Shown piece after piece: positions 30,462 to 40,883 of a DNA stretch of 64,000 bases; within the stretch, counting starts at the first letter, position 1; the number at the start of each line of letters is the position of its first letter. The stretch covers positions 82,493,757 to 82,557,756 of the forward strand of contig NC_080546.1 of the NCBI RefSeq assembly GCF_028640845.1, given 5' to 3'. This stretch comes from Ahaetulla prasina. Its lineage: Eukaryota > Chordata > Lepidosauria > Squamata > Colubridae. A program made the translations under genes and the position numbers. The notes beneath the pieces were generated by a model that had not been told where the DNA came from, did not search any database, and was given only the letters and a program-made list of their open reading frames with translations.

Positions 30462-31185
30462 CGTGCACATTCTCTTCTTACTTTCTCTCTTCAGCCTCTT
30501 CAATTTGTTTAGACAGTTGCATAATAAATATTTGCAGATCGCTTTAGGCTATGAAACGCCATCATTTGCCGAGAGAAAAGAGGGAGATTGAGAACAGTCA
30601 TCTTCCTCTCAAAATTGATGACATCTAGATGCTGTCCAGAATTTTATTTTATTTTTTTTCAATTTTAGAAGCAGAAGCAAGAATTCAGAATGTGCTTCGC
30701 CTATGTTGTTTAAGGCTATTTTGGATGGCAGCAGAATTTATGAGCTGAGTTAATAATAAATGAGGCAACACTGCATCTCCTGGAGTTTGCAAACAAACCC
30801 GCCTGACCACTGAAAAGACACAGGGTTTTCAGTAATAATGGACATAAATATTAATACATTTTTTTCATATATTTTTTTTAAAGAGAACTTCTGCTATATG
30901 ATTGTTAACTGAACCTGGATTTTAATAAAGACTACAAAAACAAGGATTTTGGGGGGAGTTTGGGGAAATTTGTGGAGCGTTGATAATTTCAGGGCAGCTT
31001 TCTATAAGAATTACGTATGATAATAAGCATTACGTTTGTAACTTTGAGTCAACTGCTTAACGAAGAGTATTGATTGCTGCTTAAGCCATAATAAAATAAT
31101 TTCTGGAAGTGCAGAAGCAGCCTAAAAGCTGAATATCCTCACATAAATCTTTTCCTACTAAACTTTGTGTGTCTCTATATCGGCA
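29937..31185. other. Interval with no recognised element except a microsatellite
   Basis: No repeat family or gene was recognised over about 1.2 kb apart from (CT)n(GT)n at 30419-30466. It is one of the longest apparently unique stretches. Confidence 0.5.
30419..30466 (+). repeat. (CT)n(GT)n microsatellite
   Basis: Fourteen CT units pass directly into about nine GT units. Confidence 0.95.
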
Positions 31186-31464
31186 ATTCAGTCGGCAGTT
31201 CAGCGGTTCAAATCCCGAGTGCTGCATAACGGGGTGAGCTCCCGCTACTTGTCTCAGCTTCTGCCAACCTAGCAGTTCGAAAGCAGGTAAAAAATGCAAG
31301 TAGAAAAATAGGGACCACCTTTGGTGGGAAGTTAACAGCGTTCCGTGTGCCTTTGGCATTCAGTCATGCCGGCCCATGACCACGGAGACGTCTTCGGACA
31401 GCGCTGGCTCTTCGGCTTTGAAACGGAGATGAGCACCGCCCCCTAGGGTCGGGAACGACTAGCA

Positions 31465-32452
31465 CAGTGGTGGTGAACCTTTTATTCAACGAGTGCCTAA
31501 CAGGTCCGTGCTTCACACGCTTTGGGCGTACGTGCCATCCATGCTAACGCACAGCTCCTCCCCCATGCACTGCATGCACAACTGTACCATCTGTGCATGC
31601 GCATAACTTTTGCCCACCAACTGCATCATCTCCGAATGCACCAAATACGCACCATCTGTGCATTTCACAACCGCACCATCTGTGCATGCGTGTGGTTCTT
31701 GCATGTGCAATGCACGCGCACGAATACCGGCTGCGAATGCGCATGCGGAAATGTGCACACATGTGCAGGAGTGCTCCAAAGACCATCTGGGTCCCCTGAA
31801 GTGTGTGCATGTGCACTGGAGGCCCGAACACCAGCTGCGTGTGTGCACATACACAGCTGCAGGTCAGCTGGGTGACAGCTCATGTGTTGTGTCTGCGCCC
31901 CTGAGTCGGGCCTGCTGCCAGAAAGTGACTTGGACATTGAGGGGGAAGGGCTGTCAGGACTTACCTCGGGAGCACCGGCTTACCTGGCTCAGCTGCAAGA
32001 CCCAGAAACAGGCCAGGTGGAAGAGATAACAAGGCCTCCATCCCCTGACTCTTCCCCCCCAGGCCACGCCTGCAGACCCGGCTGACCACAATCAGGCTTG
32101 GTTTCTTAGGCAGGAGAGGAGGGAACAACAGAAGCAAGGGTGTGGCAGGCCTAGGAAGTGCTGAGTCATGGAGCCACACCCCACAGGATATAAAAGGCAG
32201 CGAGAGCTCCTGTGTCTCTTTGTAACAGGCAAATCCAATGATTAAGAGCTGAAGTTTGTTTCTGGGTGACTCACCAGCATCGTGGAAGATAACGGAGGCT
32301 CTTGGCAGACACTGGCTATTCTGCTGCCAGAGCTGATAGTGACGATTAAGCCATCATTCGGACGGAGGCGAGGGAGGACAAAACATTGTGTGCCCAGAAA
32401 AATGGTTCTGTGTGCCACTTCTGTCACGCGTGCCATTGGTTTGCCATCAGGA
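31465..32452. mobile_element. hAT-like non-autonomous element hosting an LTR
   Basis: It starts CAGTGGTGGTGAACC and ends ACGCGTGCCATTGGTTTGCC. A perfect 8-bp target-site duplication GACTAGCA lies at 31457-31464 and 32453-32460. The left part (31500-31880) consists of degenerate GCACCATCTGTGCATGCG repeats. LTR D is inserted at 31885. Confidence 0.85.
31885..32385 (+). mobile_element. Solo LTR, family D, nested in a hAT-like element in a SINE
   Basis: It runs from TGTTGTGTCTGCG to GGGAGGACAAAACA with decayed flanks TCATG and TTGTG. It is close to the copy at 27249-27772, but the U3 frame is shifted near the start and has lost bases before RQERREQQKQ. ATATAAAAGGC lies near 32188. Confidence 0.8.
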
Positions 32453-32680
32453 GACTAGCACATATGTGGAAGGGGAACCTTTACCTTTACCTATATTGCC
32501 ATGTGCAATGCATAGTCCATCTCATGTGGATTTTAAATTGTATATGTGCATGGGTTAACTTTAACTCCAGCAACAACAAAATCCTATGGATATCTATTAA
32601 GGGATAAGTTACAATAATTCCTGCTGCCAGGAAAAGTAAGTATATAATCCTGAATGGTTAAGTGTCTATTTGTGTATAGG

Positions 32681-34251
32681 GGTCATGGCCCCATTGGATC
32701 CTGATTTGGAGGAGGAGAAGTTGGAGAAGGACCATCTTCTGACAGGGATGGCAAGTCTCCCATGGAATGTTTGGAGAGACCGGGGGCTGAGGATGATGCT
32801 GTCCCAATGTGCCTTCAGACATTGATGGAGGTGGTCGACTGGACAGAGAGCTGCCTGCCCTTACAGACACAGGGTAAATAGGCTGCAGACAGGCAGCAGA
32901 TCCCCTCTGATGAAGATCAGCTGCCTCCCCCTGTCGATCCGAGGGCAAAGAGAGCAGAGCGGAGGCAAATTCAAAGGAGGTCTGTGAGGCTGCTCGGGAG
33001 AAGGCCACCTCAGCCTTCCTCACAAGAAACGCCTGGCATGGGTTGACTTAAGCAGAAGCTGGGGGAGATTGTCTTTGTTAATTGTTTGCTTCAGCTTACA
33101 CTTCCCTGCTTCGGGAAAAACTCAGCCTTGACTCTTGTTTCTGCCCGTGTCTTGCCTTGTGGACTTGTCTTGCCCTGGGGACCTTAACTCTGGACCTTGC
33201 CCCATGAGCTCACACCTTGGCTTTGGACTTCCTTTCTTTCTTCACAAATTGGTTTTGTTGCTTACTGGCTTTTGTTTCTTGGACTGTGGGTGGCTGCCTT
33301 CAGGGAAATGTAGGATGGAGACTTACTGCCCAAGGAGCCGCTGATCCAGTTCTACAGAGGAATTATTGAGTCTTTCATTTGCACTTCTATAACTATCTGG
33401 TTGGGTTCTGCAACCCAACAAGAAAGACACAGACTTCAGAGGATAATTAGAACTGCAGAAAAAACAATGGCTACCAACCTGCCTTCCATTGAGGACCTGT
33501 ATACTGCATTAGCCAAAAAGAGGGCTGTGAAAATATTTACAGAACCCTCGCATCCTGGACATAAACTGTTTCAAGTCCTACCCTCAAAACGACGCTATAG
33601 AGCACTGCACACCAGAACAACTAGACACAAGAACAGTTTTTCCCCATCACTCTGCTAAACAAATAATTCCCTCAACACTGTCAAACTATTTACTAAATCT
33701 GCACTACTATTAATCTCATCATTCCCATCACCCATCTCCTCCCACTTATGACTGCAACTTTGTTGCTTGTATCCTTACGATTTATACTGATATTGATTGT
33801 TTCCTGATTGCTTATTTGTACCCTATGACTATCATTAAGTGTTGTAAGTGTTGTACCTTGATGAAGGTATCTTTTTTTTTATGTACACTGAGAGCGTATG
33901 CATCAAGACAAATTGCTTGTGTGTTCAATCACACTTGGCCAATAAAAAATTCTATTCTATTCTATTCTATTCTGTTCTGTTCTGTTCTGTTCTATTCTAT
34001 TCTATTCTATTCTATTCTATTCTATTCTGTTCTGTTCTGTTCTGTTCTATTCTATTCTATTCTATTCTATTCTATTCTATTCTATTCTATTCTATTCCAT
34101 TCCATTCCATTCCATTCCATTCCATTCCATTCCATTCTTTCTATTCTATTCTATTCTATTCTATTTTAGGCCTGTTCGTTGTTGAATTTAACAGAGTAAT
34201 AAAGGACTCTTATCAAAGCCTGTCTCTGTCTTAGCGACCTGGGTTGTAACA
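32681..34251 (+). mobile_element. Probable solo LTR, family H, interrupted by an AATAG-tailed LINE
   Basis: The right end is GACCTGGGTTGTAACA, and an AATAAA signal lies at about 34198. Flanks ATAGG (32676-32680) and ATAGA (34252-34256) match 4/5 if the first base of the LTR has mutated from T to G. Near the left end it encodes LDPDLEEEKLEKD and, in another frame at 32936-32980, DPRAKRAERRQIQRR, which resembles the conserved U3 motif of families B and D. The LINE at 33325-34166 is nested. Confidence 0.65.
33325..34166 (+). mobile_element. AATAG-tailed LINE, C-terminus and 218-bp pentamer array
   Basis: It encodes LIQFYRGIIESFICTSITIW, GSATQQERHRLQRIIRTAEK, NLPSIEDLYTA, KIFTEPSHPGHKLFQVLPSK and RRYRALHTRTTRHKNSFSP, a CR1-clade-like reverse transcriptase C-terminus. 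A frameshift lies near the start, and the end lacks the usual KAITLLNK. The tail array (33948-34166) has blocks of ATTCT, then GTTCT, ATTCT, GTTCT, ATTCT, ATTCC and ATTCT. Confidence 0.88.
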
Positions 34252-34252
34252 A

Positions 34253-34386
34253 TAGATGTGTGTCCATATGATCTATCATTATTGTTGTATGTACACTGAG
34301 AGTTTATGCACCGGAAATAAATTCCTTGTGTGTCTAATCACACTTGGCCAATAAAGAATTCTAATTCTAATAATTCTAATTCTAAT
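34253..34386 (+). mobile_element. AATAG-tailed LINE 3' fragment with ATTCTA variant tail
   Basis: It has TTATGCACCGGAAATAAATTCC and CACTTGGCCAATAAAG, then (TTCTAA)-type hexamers in place of the usual pentamers. Confidence 0.8.
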
Positions 34387-34979
34387 ATGCAAGTGCATTT
34401 ATCTATGCAAACAGACATACACTACCACAAAACCAAAATATCAATATCAATAACTAAGCTCATAGGAAGCGTCAGATTAATTTTTAATTTATCAAAATTA
34501 CTAGTCATTTAGAATTAAATATTTAATGTTTTCCTTCTCACTCTAACATACTAATAGCATCTTTAAAATTCCATGTCTTTGCTTTTCATCACTGCCATTC
34601 ACAACGAGTCTCTTTGCTGCCATTTCGAAGAATTTGCTCAAAAAGGTGGTTCTAGGACAGATAGAGATTTAAGAAATAGAAACAAGCTGCAAAATTCTGT
34701 ATAACTGGTTTTTAAAAAAAGAAAACAGTCAGAAGGCCATTAGGAAGAGAATGAGAAAGGCCCTATGCCATTCCAACATTCATAGGCTGTGTTGATTCTA
34801 AACAACAAGTATTTCACTTGCTAAGAACTTTTACGATCCATCTACTTCAATAAATCATGCTAAAGAAAACTATGAGATTCTTGTCTGGAAAAGAATCATT
34901 TTCAATTTATACAGTTGCTTAAAAAAATGAGGTGTTAATTCAGAATGTTGCTAAGTTAAATAAAACTGCTTATGCTACT
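34387..34979. other. Interval with no recognised element
   Basis: AT-rich; nothing recognised. Confidence 0.5.
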
Positions 34980-35935
34980 ATATTGCAATGTATGGCTGTG
35001 AAAGTTGGACCATGAGAAAGGCTGAGAGCCAAAGTATGGAAGCCTTTGAACTCTGGTGCTGGAGAAGACTCCCGCGAATCCCTTGGATTGCAAGGCGATC
35101 AAACCGGTCAGTCCTAGAGGAGATCAACCCTGACTGCTCTTTAGAAGGCCAGATCCTGAAGATGAAACTGAAATACTTTGGCCACCCAATGAGAAGGAAG
35201 GACTCACTGGAGAAGAGCCTAATGCTGGGAAAGATTGAGGGCAAAAGAAGAATGGGATGTCAGAAAATGAGGTGGCTGAATGGAGTCACTGAAGCAGTAG
35301 GTGTCGTGTCCCCCTCCCCCTCTGACGACTGGGTCTGTGAAGTCTGTATCAAGCGTGGCCACGAAGCCTCTGCAGCTTTGCCAAATTCCTTTCAGATTTC
35401 TCAGGGCAGGCAGGAATCCAAGGTGTGACTTCAGCAAACCAGATGAGACTTTGCTTGACTCAAGGAATGCCAAAAAGCAGATCCTTTATATAGGCCATGG
35501 GGTGTGGCTCCATGACTCAGCACTTATCCAGGCCTGCCCCTCTTTTCCTTCTGCTGATGTCGCCTCTCAGATCTCCGGAAGCGGGGATCCATCCACTGTG
35601 AATTTTCTTCCTCTGGATCTGCTGCCGGCAATTCTAGCACGTGGCTGGCTTCGTGCTCACATGCTGTAGGAGTGAGGTTTGTTTGTTCATTCCTGACATT
35701 CTGTCCGGGCATGGTGCCAGGGCTGGGGGCTGGAGGCATGCCAGGCCGTTCCTCTTCATTATCAGACTCTGAATCTGATAGCAGGCCCGGCAGGAGGAGG
35801 GAGGACAAGGCACAACAGTAGGCGTGAGCTTAAATGGACTTCAGAGGATGGTAGATGACCGGAAGGCCTGGCGTAACATTGCCCATGGGGTCATGATGGG
35901 TCAGACACGACTTCACAATTAACAACACTACTACT
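34980..35935 (+). mobile_element. BovB LINE 3' end split by a solo LTR
   Basis: The ORF at 34988-35296 encodes MYGCESWTMRKAESQSMEAF, ELWCWRRLPRIPWIARRSN, LEEINPDCSLEGQILKMKL and RRKDSLEKSLMLGKI. After the LTR (35302-35817) the 3' UTR resumes with GCTTAAATGGACTTCAGAGG and GTCAGACACGACTTCACAAT, the canonical BovB terminus. Confidence 0.92.
35302..35817 (-). mobile_element. Solo LTR, family B (subtype), inserted in BovB
   Basis: It runs TGTCGTGTCCCCC to GGCACAACA on the plus strand with a perfect target-site duplication GTAGG (35297-35301 and 35818-35822). The minus-strand U3 ORF reads LLSDSESDNEEERPGMPPAP and ends DPRFRRSERRHQQKEKRGRP. A deletion near the start shifts the phase relative to the LTR edge. 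Confidence 0.92.
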
Positions 35936-36122
35936 TTATAGGATGGGTATCAAAAGCATAAATTTCTTGCTATCCCCATATCTCTAGTGAAGGAGAAAAT
36001 CTACTTCAGCCACGTAGACCCAACTGTAAGCATGGGACAATCAGGAAGTCCAAGCAAATCAAATGAACATAAAGGTTTATGACAAGCTTACACTCTCTAC
36101 AGGAATCTGAACTATTAACGCT

Positions 36123-36390
36123 CAAAGGGCCTCTGGTGGCCCAGCAGACTAAGTCTGTCTGTTATTAACACAGCTGCTTGCAATTACTGCAGGTTCAAGT
36201 CCCACCAGGCCCAAGGTTGACTCAGCCTTCCATCCTTTATAAGGTAGGTAAAATGAGGACCCAGATTGTTGGGGGCAATAAAAGTTGACTTTGTATATAA
36301 TATACAAATGGATGAAGATTATTGCTTAACACAGTGTAAGCCGCCCTGAGTCTTCGGAGAAGGGCGGGATATAAATTCAAATTTAAAAAA
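36123..36390 (+). mobile_element. tRNA-derived SINE with L3-like tail
   Basis: Head GGGCCTCTGGTGGCCCAGCAG with B box GGTTCAAGTCCC, middle GACTCAGCCTTCCATCC, and 3' end GCCGCCCTGAGTCTTCGGAG. Confidence 0.85.
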
Positions 36391-37096
36391 TTTTTTTAAA
36401 AAGCAAATTGATGGTAGATAAGAGTCAATGGAATTCTAGGCAGGCTGGACTTAGAACTCTTGTCAACGGTGAAGGGACTTGAGACTGATGATACGTTTGA
36501 CCCTTCCCTCCGGGTCAGCCTGATCATGTCTCACACCAACAGATAGATTTCCATTGAATCACTTCCCTAAGTTCACACTTCATAAACCAGGTCTTGGTGG
36601 TTTCATATAAACCTCACCAAAACACGCACAAATGTTAATATAGCTGACCACAATGTATTAACCTAGTGAATGTACCTTATTTGGAAGGGACTGAGTAAGT
36701 ATGAGAAAATATGATACCTACAGTACATTTCAAAAACTACGTCCATGGAATGCAGTTAGTCCCTGATTAGATTATCTAAAATATTTTTTTGATTCAAATT
36801 TGTCAAAGAAGCTTTCCTCCCATTCTCTATTCAACCAGCGCTTGGAATGACTGTCACAAGGAACTTAAGTTACAATACTCAACAATAGTGTCACAGTTGA
36901 AACCAGGAGCAAACCTCCCCACTTGTCACAACAGAGACAGCCAAACTATCTCTGAAAGGCTATTATGGTTAGCCCTGTCACTGGAAAGTGTCTGATTTGG
37001 TGGTGATGAAGTTGCTTATTTACTGTGTTATTGTAAAACAACACACTTGAATTGCAGTGATTTACCATATAGGTTATGGGACTCAGTAAATAGAAG
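36391..37096. other. Interval with no recognised element
   Basis: No repeat or coding signal recognised. The 68-residue ORF at 36789-36995 contains FLWWLSLSLESV-like sequence only and matches nothing I recognise. Confidence 0.45.
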
Positions 37097-37264
37097 CTTC
37101 TTCTTCTTCTTCTTCTTCTTCTTCTTCTTCTTCTTCTTCTTCTTCTTCTTCTTCTTCTTCTTCTTCTTCTTCTTCTTCTTCTTCTTCTTCTTCTTCTCCT
37201 CCTCCTCCTCCTCCTCCTCCTCCTCCTCCTCCTCCTCCTCCTCCTCCTCCTCCTCCTCCTCCTC
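37097..37264 (+). repeat. (TTC)n-(TCC)n compound microsatellite
   Basis: About 33 TTC units change abruptly to about 22 TCC units at 37197, all pyrimidine on this strand. The long Phe/Ser and Lys/Glu ORFs across it are artefacts. Confidence 0.97.
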
Positions 37265-38052
37265 TTGTACTTGTTTCATCTGATGTGGCTTACAAAGGAA
37301 GAATAGGAATGGGATATGCATTGCAGTCAGCTCATTTTACATTTTTGATATATTAATAATAAAGCAAGCTCCAGGAGCATAATTACAGAACCGTCCCTCA
37401 TGAAACCAGACTAATTTATTTCCTTGGAAGTCAATAGATCACATACGAAATCTATGGACAACAGTTTTGGACTGAGGACCTCACTTGATCCTTCAATATT
37501 TGATTGGAATCACAATCCAAAGATTGAGAAGAATATTGGCTCAGTCAAAATGAATAATACACTCATAACATCTGAAATTATTAAAAAGCCAGCCAAAAAA
37601 AAAAAGAGTTAAGAACTAGAGTGCACAAGGAAAAGATGAAGTATGTAGATTTTGGCTTAAACTTCTGACAACCATCCATGAAAGATTAGCTTCTCAATTT
37701 AAATAAAATATCATAAATTGGAAAAGTTGAAGAATGGATGACAACTGGTAGAAGATGTTTAATAATAGAAGAAAGATGCAAAATGTAATTGCAAGCAACT
37801 ACAGAGCAAATACTTCCTTGTCAACAATGTTCAAGTTGCTAGCTCATATATTAGCAATTGCAACTGAGACACATATTTAAAACTTAATTCTATCCACCTG
37901 AGCAAAAAAAGTAACTGCTGAAATTCCACGAGGAACAATATGCTGATTGATAAAATAACACTAAAGAGAAGTCTAGGTGAATGAAAAGCCAACTTCCACA
38001 TCAATAACTGGTGCATAATTAGAGAAACAACTGATTATTGATCCAAAGGAGC

Positions 38053-38318
38053 TTGTTTTTTTTTAATTCGCATTTATACCCCGCCCTTCTCCAAAGACTC
38101 AGGTCGGCTTACACTATGTTAGCAATAGTCTTCATTCTATTTGTATATTTATATACAAAGTCAACTTATTGCCACCAACAATCTGGGTCCTCATTTTACC
38201 TACCTTATAAAGGATGGAAGGCTGAGTCAACCTTGGGCCTGGTGGGACTAGAACCTGCAGTAATTGCAGGCAGCTAATAACAGACTGCATTAGTCTGTTG
38301 AGCCACAAGAGGCCCCTT
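38053..38318 (-). mobile_element. tRNA-derived SINE with L3-like tail
   Basis: Complement of the family described at 1485: GCCCTTCTCCAAAGACTCAG at the left (3' tail) and GAGCCACAAGAGGCCCC at the right (head). Confidence 0.85.
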
Positions 38319-38339
38319 CCATCCCTCACCATCCAGTCA

Positions 38340-38433
38340 GAGCTCAAGAAGCTTCTTGGATGAGAAGCAAAACATCTTCAAAGAAAAGCAAGAAAGCCCA
38401 GCTGCCTCTTGAAAAAGCACCTTTGGGACAACC
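38340..38433 (+). mobile_element. Hairpin-bearing repeat fragment
   Basis: CTCAAGA, A, stem GCTTCT pairing with AGAAGC across TGGATG, then AAAACATC at 38343-38380, followed by GCTGCCTCTTGAAAAAGCAC and GGACAACCATGACCTGG. It shares its layout with the Penelope-like motif at 52758, but two core positions (CTGA to CTCA, GAAA to AAAA) are changed. Confidence 0.6.
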
Positions 38434-39867
38434 ATGACCTGGAATAGAATAGAATAGAATGGAGTAGAGTAGAGTAGAGTAGAGTAGAGTAGAGTAGAGT
38501 AGAGTAGAGTAGAGTAGAGTAGAGCTGAGTTGAGCTGAGCTGAGTAGAGTAGAGTAGAGTAGAGTAGAGTAGAGTAGAGTAGAATAGTATAGACTAGACT
38601 AGACTAGACTAGACTAGAATAGAATAGAATAGAATTATTGGCCAAGTGTGATTGGACAAACAAGGAATTTGTCTTGGTGCACATGCTCTCAGTGTACATA
38701 AAATAAAAGATACATTCATCAAGAATCATAAGGTACAACACTTAATGATAGTCATAGGGAAACAGTCAACATAAATCTTAAGGATACCAGCAACAAGGTT
38801 ACAGTCATACAGTCATAAGTGGGAGGAGATGGGTGATAGGAACGATGAGAAGATTAATAGTAATGCAGATTTAGTAACTAGTTTGACAGTGTTGAGGGAA
38901 TTATTTGTTTAGCAGAGGGATGGCGTTTGAGAAAAAAACGTTCTTGTGTCTAGTTGTTCTGTGTGCAGTGCTCTATAGCATCGTTTTGAGGGTAGGAGTT
39001 GAAACAGTTTATGTCCAGGATGTGAGGGGTCTGTAAATATTTTCACAGCCCTCTTTTTTTTTTCATTTTTTTTATTGAAAAAGTTTTACAAAGAAAATTT
39101 TTTAAAACAATTGTTTTCCCTCCCCCATTTCTCCCCTCCTCCCTCTCCCCCCCAACCCCCCCAACCCCCCCGAGACTTCCCAGAACAAAATGCAGGGTAT
39201 AACATCTAACAATCATAAGCTAAAATACAACAAAAATCTTAACTCATATCCACCCTCTTCCAATACCCCCTTAACTCCCCTTTCCCATATAAACATATAC
39301 ATTAATATATGCCATTCCTAACATTATTCATAAACTATTTGATACTTTTTAGTCCGATACTTGTTTTGAATATAATCAATCCAACTTCTCCACTCCAATA
39401 CATATTTTTCTTGTGAATGGTCTTTCAAATACGCAGAAATTTTTGCCATTTCTGCTAAATTTGATACTTTAAGTGTCCATTCTTCAATCGTAGGTAAATC
39501 TTCTCTCTTCCAGTATTGTGCAACCAAAAGTCTCGCTGCTGTTATTAAATTTAAAATCAGCTTAGTCTCTATAACTGTACAGTCTGTAATTATACCCAAT
39601 AAGAACAACTGTGGAGTAAATTTTATCTTCTTTTTCAGAATATTCTGCATGATCCACCGTATTTTAATCCAAAATGCTTTGATTTTTTTTACAAGTCCAC
39701 CATATATGAAAATAAGTAGCATCCTCACAATCACATCGCACAGCCCTCTTTTTGATTCGTGCAATATACAGGTCCTCAATGGAAGGCAGGTTGGTAGCCA
39801 TTGTTTTTTCTGCAGTTCTAATTATCCTCTGAAGTCTGTGTCTGTCTTGTTGGGTTGCAGAACCAAA
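38434..39867 (-). mobile_element. AATAG-tailed LINE with AGAGT-variant array, interrupted by L1
   Basis: The pentamer tail (38434-38632) contains AATAG, a long GAGTA block, GAGCT variants, and an ACTAG block. The 3' UTR and C-terminus follow on the minus strand to 39051 and resume at 39745-39867 (RAVR..., NLPSIEDLYIA, RIIRTAEKTMAT, FGSATQQDRHRLQ). The L1 at 39060-39741 interrupts it. Confidence 0.88.
39060..39744 (-). mobile_element. L1 LINE 3' end, 5'-truncated
   Basis: The minus-strand ORF encodes KIKAFWIKIRWIMQNILKKK, LLGIITDCTVIETKLILNL and EEWTLKVSNLAEMAKISAYL, close to the L1 at 14613. A C-rich run (39119-39175 on plus) is the complement of the L1 3' UTR G-run. CAGCCCTCTTTTT repeats at about 39045-39057 and 39742-39754, the L1 target-site duplication. 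Confidence 0.9.
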
Positions 39868-40226
39868 CCAGAATAGAATAGAACAGAACAGAACACAACG
39901 GAATAGAATAGAACAGAACAAAACAGAACAGAACAGAACAGAACAGAACAGAACAGAATAGAATAGAATAGAATAGAATTCTTTATTGGCCAAGTGTGAT
40001 TTGAAACACAAGGAATTTGTCTTAGGTGTATATGCTCTCAGTGTACATAAGGAGGATAAAATGTATTCATCCAGAATAAAAAGGTACAACACTTAGTGAT
40101 ACTCAAGGTTACTAATAAGCTATCAAACCGTACTAGGAAACAAATAAAACAATATAATTGAAAGATACAAACAACATGGTTATAGTAATAAGTGGGAAGA
40201 GATAGATACTAGGAAGGAAGAGAATA

Positions 40227-40324
<98 letters not shown>

Positions 40325-40385
40325 AGTCTTAGTAAATTATTTGACAGGGTTGTGGGAATTGGTTAAGCAGAGTAATGACTTCATC
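39868..40385 (-). mobile_element. Second AATAG-tailed LINE, 3' UTR, with AAT array
   Basis: An AGAAT/AGAAC pentamer array (39868-39978) leads into the complement of the conserved 3' UTR (GGCCAAGTGTGATTTGAAAC, AAGGAATTTGTC, GGTACAACACTTAGTGATAC). A (TAA)n run at 40226-40322 interrupts it before GTAAATTATTTGACAGGGTT. Confidence 0.85.
40226..40322 (+). repeat. (AAT)n microsatellite
   Basis: About 32 uninterrupted TAA units inside a LINE 3' UTR. Confidence 0.97.
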
Positions 40386-40883
40386 ACTCTCCATATATAT
40401 TCATATGGAGAATCTCCATAGACAACTGATTATTGATTCTCTATCACATAATTGGACTCAGAAATGTTTGGAAATATTTGGCAATGATGCAAAACAACCT
40501 GAATTTTGAAAACATAAATCAATGAAAATATGAAAAAAAAAATGATGATAAGTGTTAAGAAAATGGAACTGTAGACATCAGAAGAAGAACTTCTCAAGAA
40601 GATAATTTTGTTGCCTCCATTGTTTGTTTTTACCATACCCTGAAGCGACATTCTAACTGAAATAAAACATGATTTGTTAAAAACGAAGTGGACATTTGTC
40701 ACCCATGCAGGATCTGAATTGATATGGAGCACCAAAACCTGGAACCGAATCCCCGCTTAATATTTTAATCAAAACGGGACTTGAATGTCACAGATGGGTA
40801 ATAACTCATCATTTTTTTAAAAAAAGGAAAAATTGAACCATGATGCTCAGTTTCAGGTATTTAAATCTATCTATTATGTCTGG

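Larger units (their letters stand above)
31186..32495 (+). mobile_element. Sauria-type SINE split by a hAT-like element
   Basis: The SINE body at 31190-31464 runs to GGGAACGACTAGCA. The 3' end resumes at 32453 as GACTAGCACATATGTGGAAG and ends AACCTTTACCTTTACC. The 988-bp insertion between the halves repeats GACTAGCA on both sides. Confidence 0.88.
38042..40420 (-). mobile_element. Composite insertion bounded by a 16-bp direct repeat
   Basis: The block between the two 16-bp repeats holds, in order, a SINE, a hairpin-repeat fragment, an AATAG-tailed LINE with a nested L1, and a second AATAG-tailed LINE with an AAT array. The original insertion was probably one LINE; the others arrived later. 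Which element generated the direct repeat is not resolved. Confidence 0.6.
37620..40810 (+). mobile_element. R4/Dong-like LINE reverse transcriptase, split by a 2.4-kb insertion
   Basis: Broken frames at 37690-38040 encode EEWMTTGRCL, CKxxNYRANT-like, STMFKLLASYISNCN, RNNMLIDKITLKRSLG and NFHINNWCIIR-like sequence, following the R4/Dong fingers-palm region (DWxTTGKT, NYRPITCL, KGCRRxSRGTKDQLLIDK). The frame resumes at 40430 (DSLSHNWTQKCLEIFGND). The direct repeat ACAACTGATTATTGAT occurs at 38026-38041 and 40421-40436. The element is dead. Confidence 0.72.

Noticed and set aside
37028..37321. Acidic/basic (Glu)n(Lys)n ORF resembling a nucleolar protein
   Set aside because: Pure translation of the TTC/TCC microsatellite.
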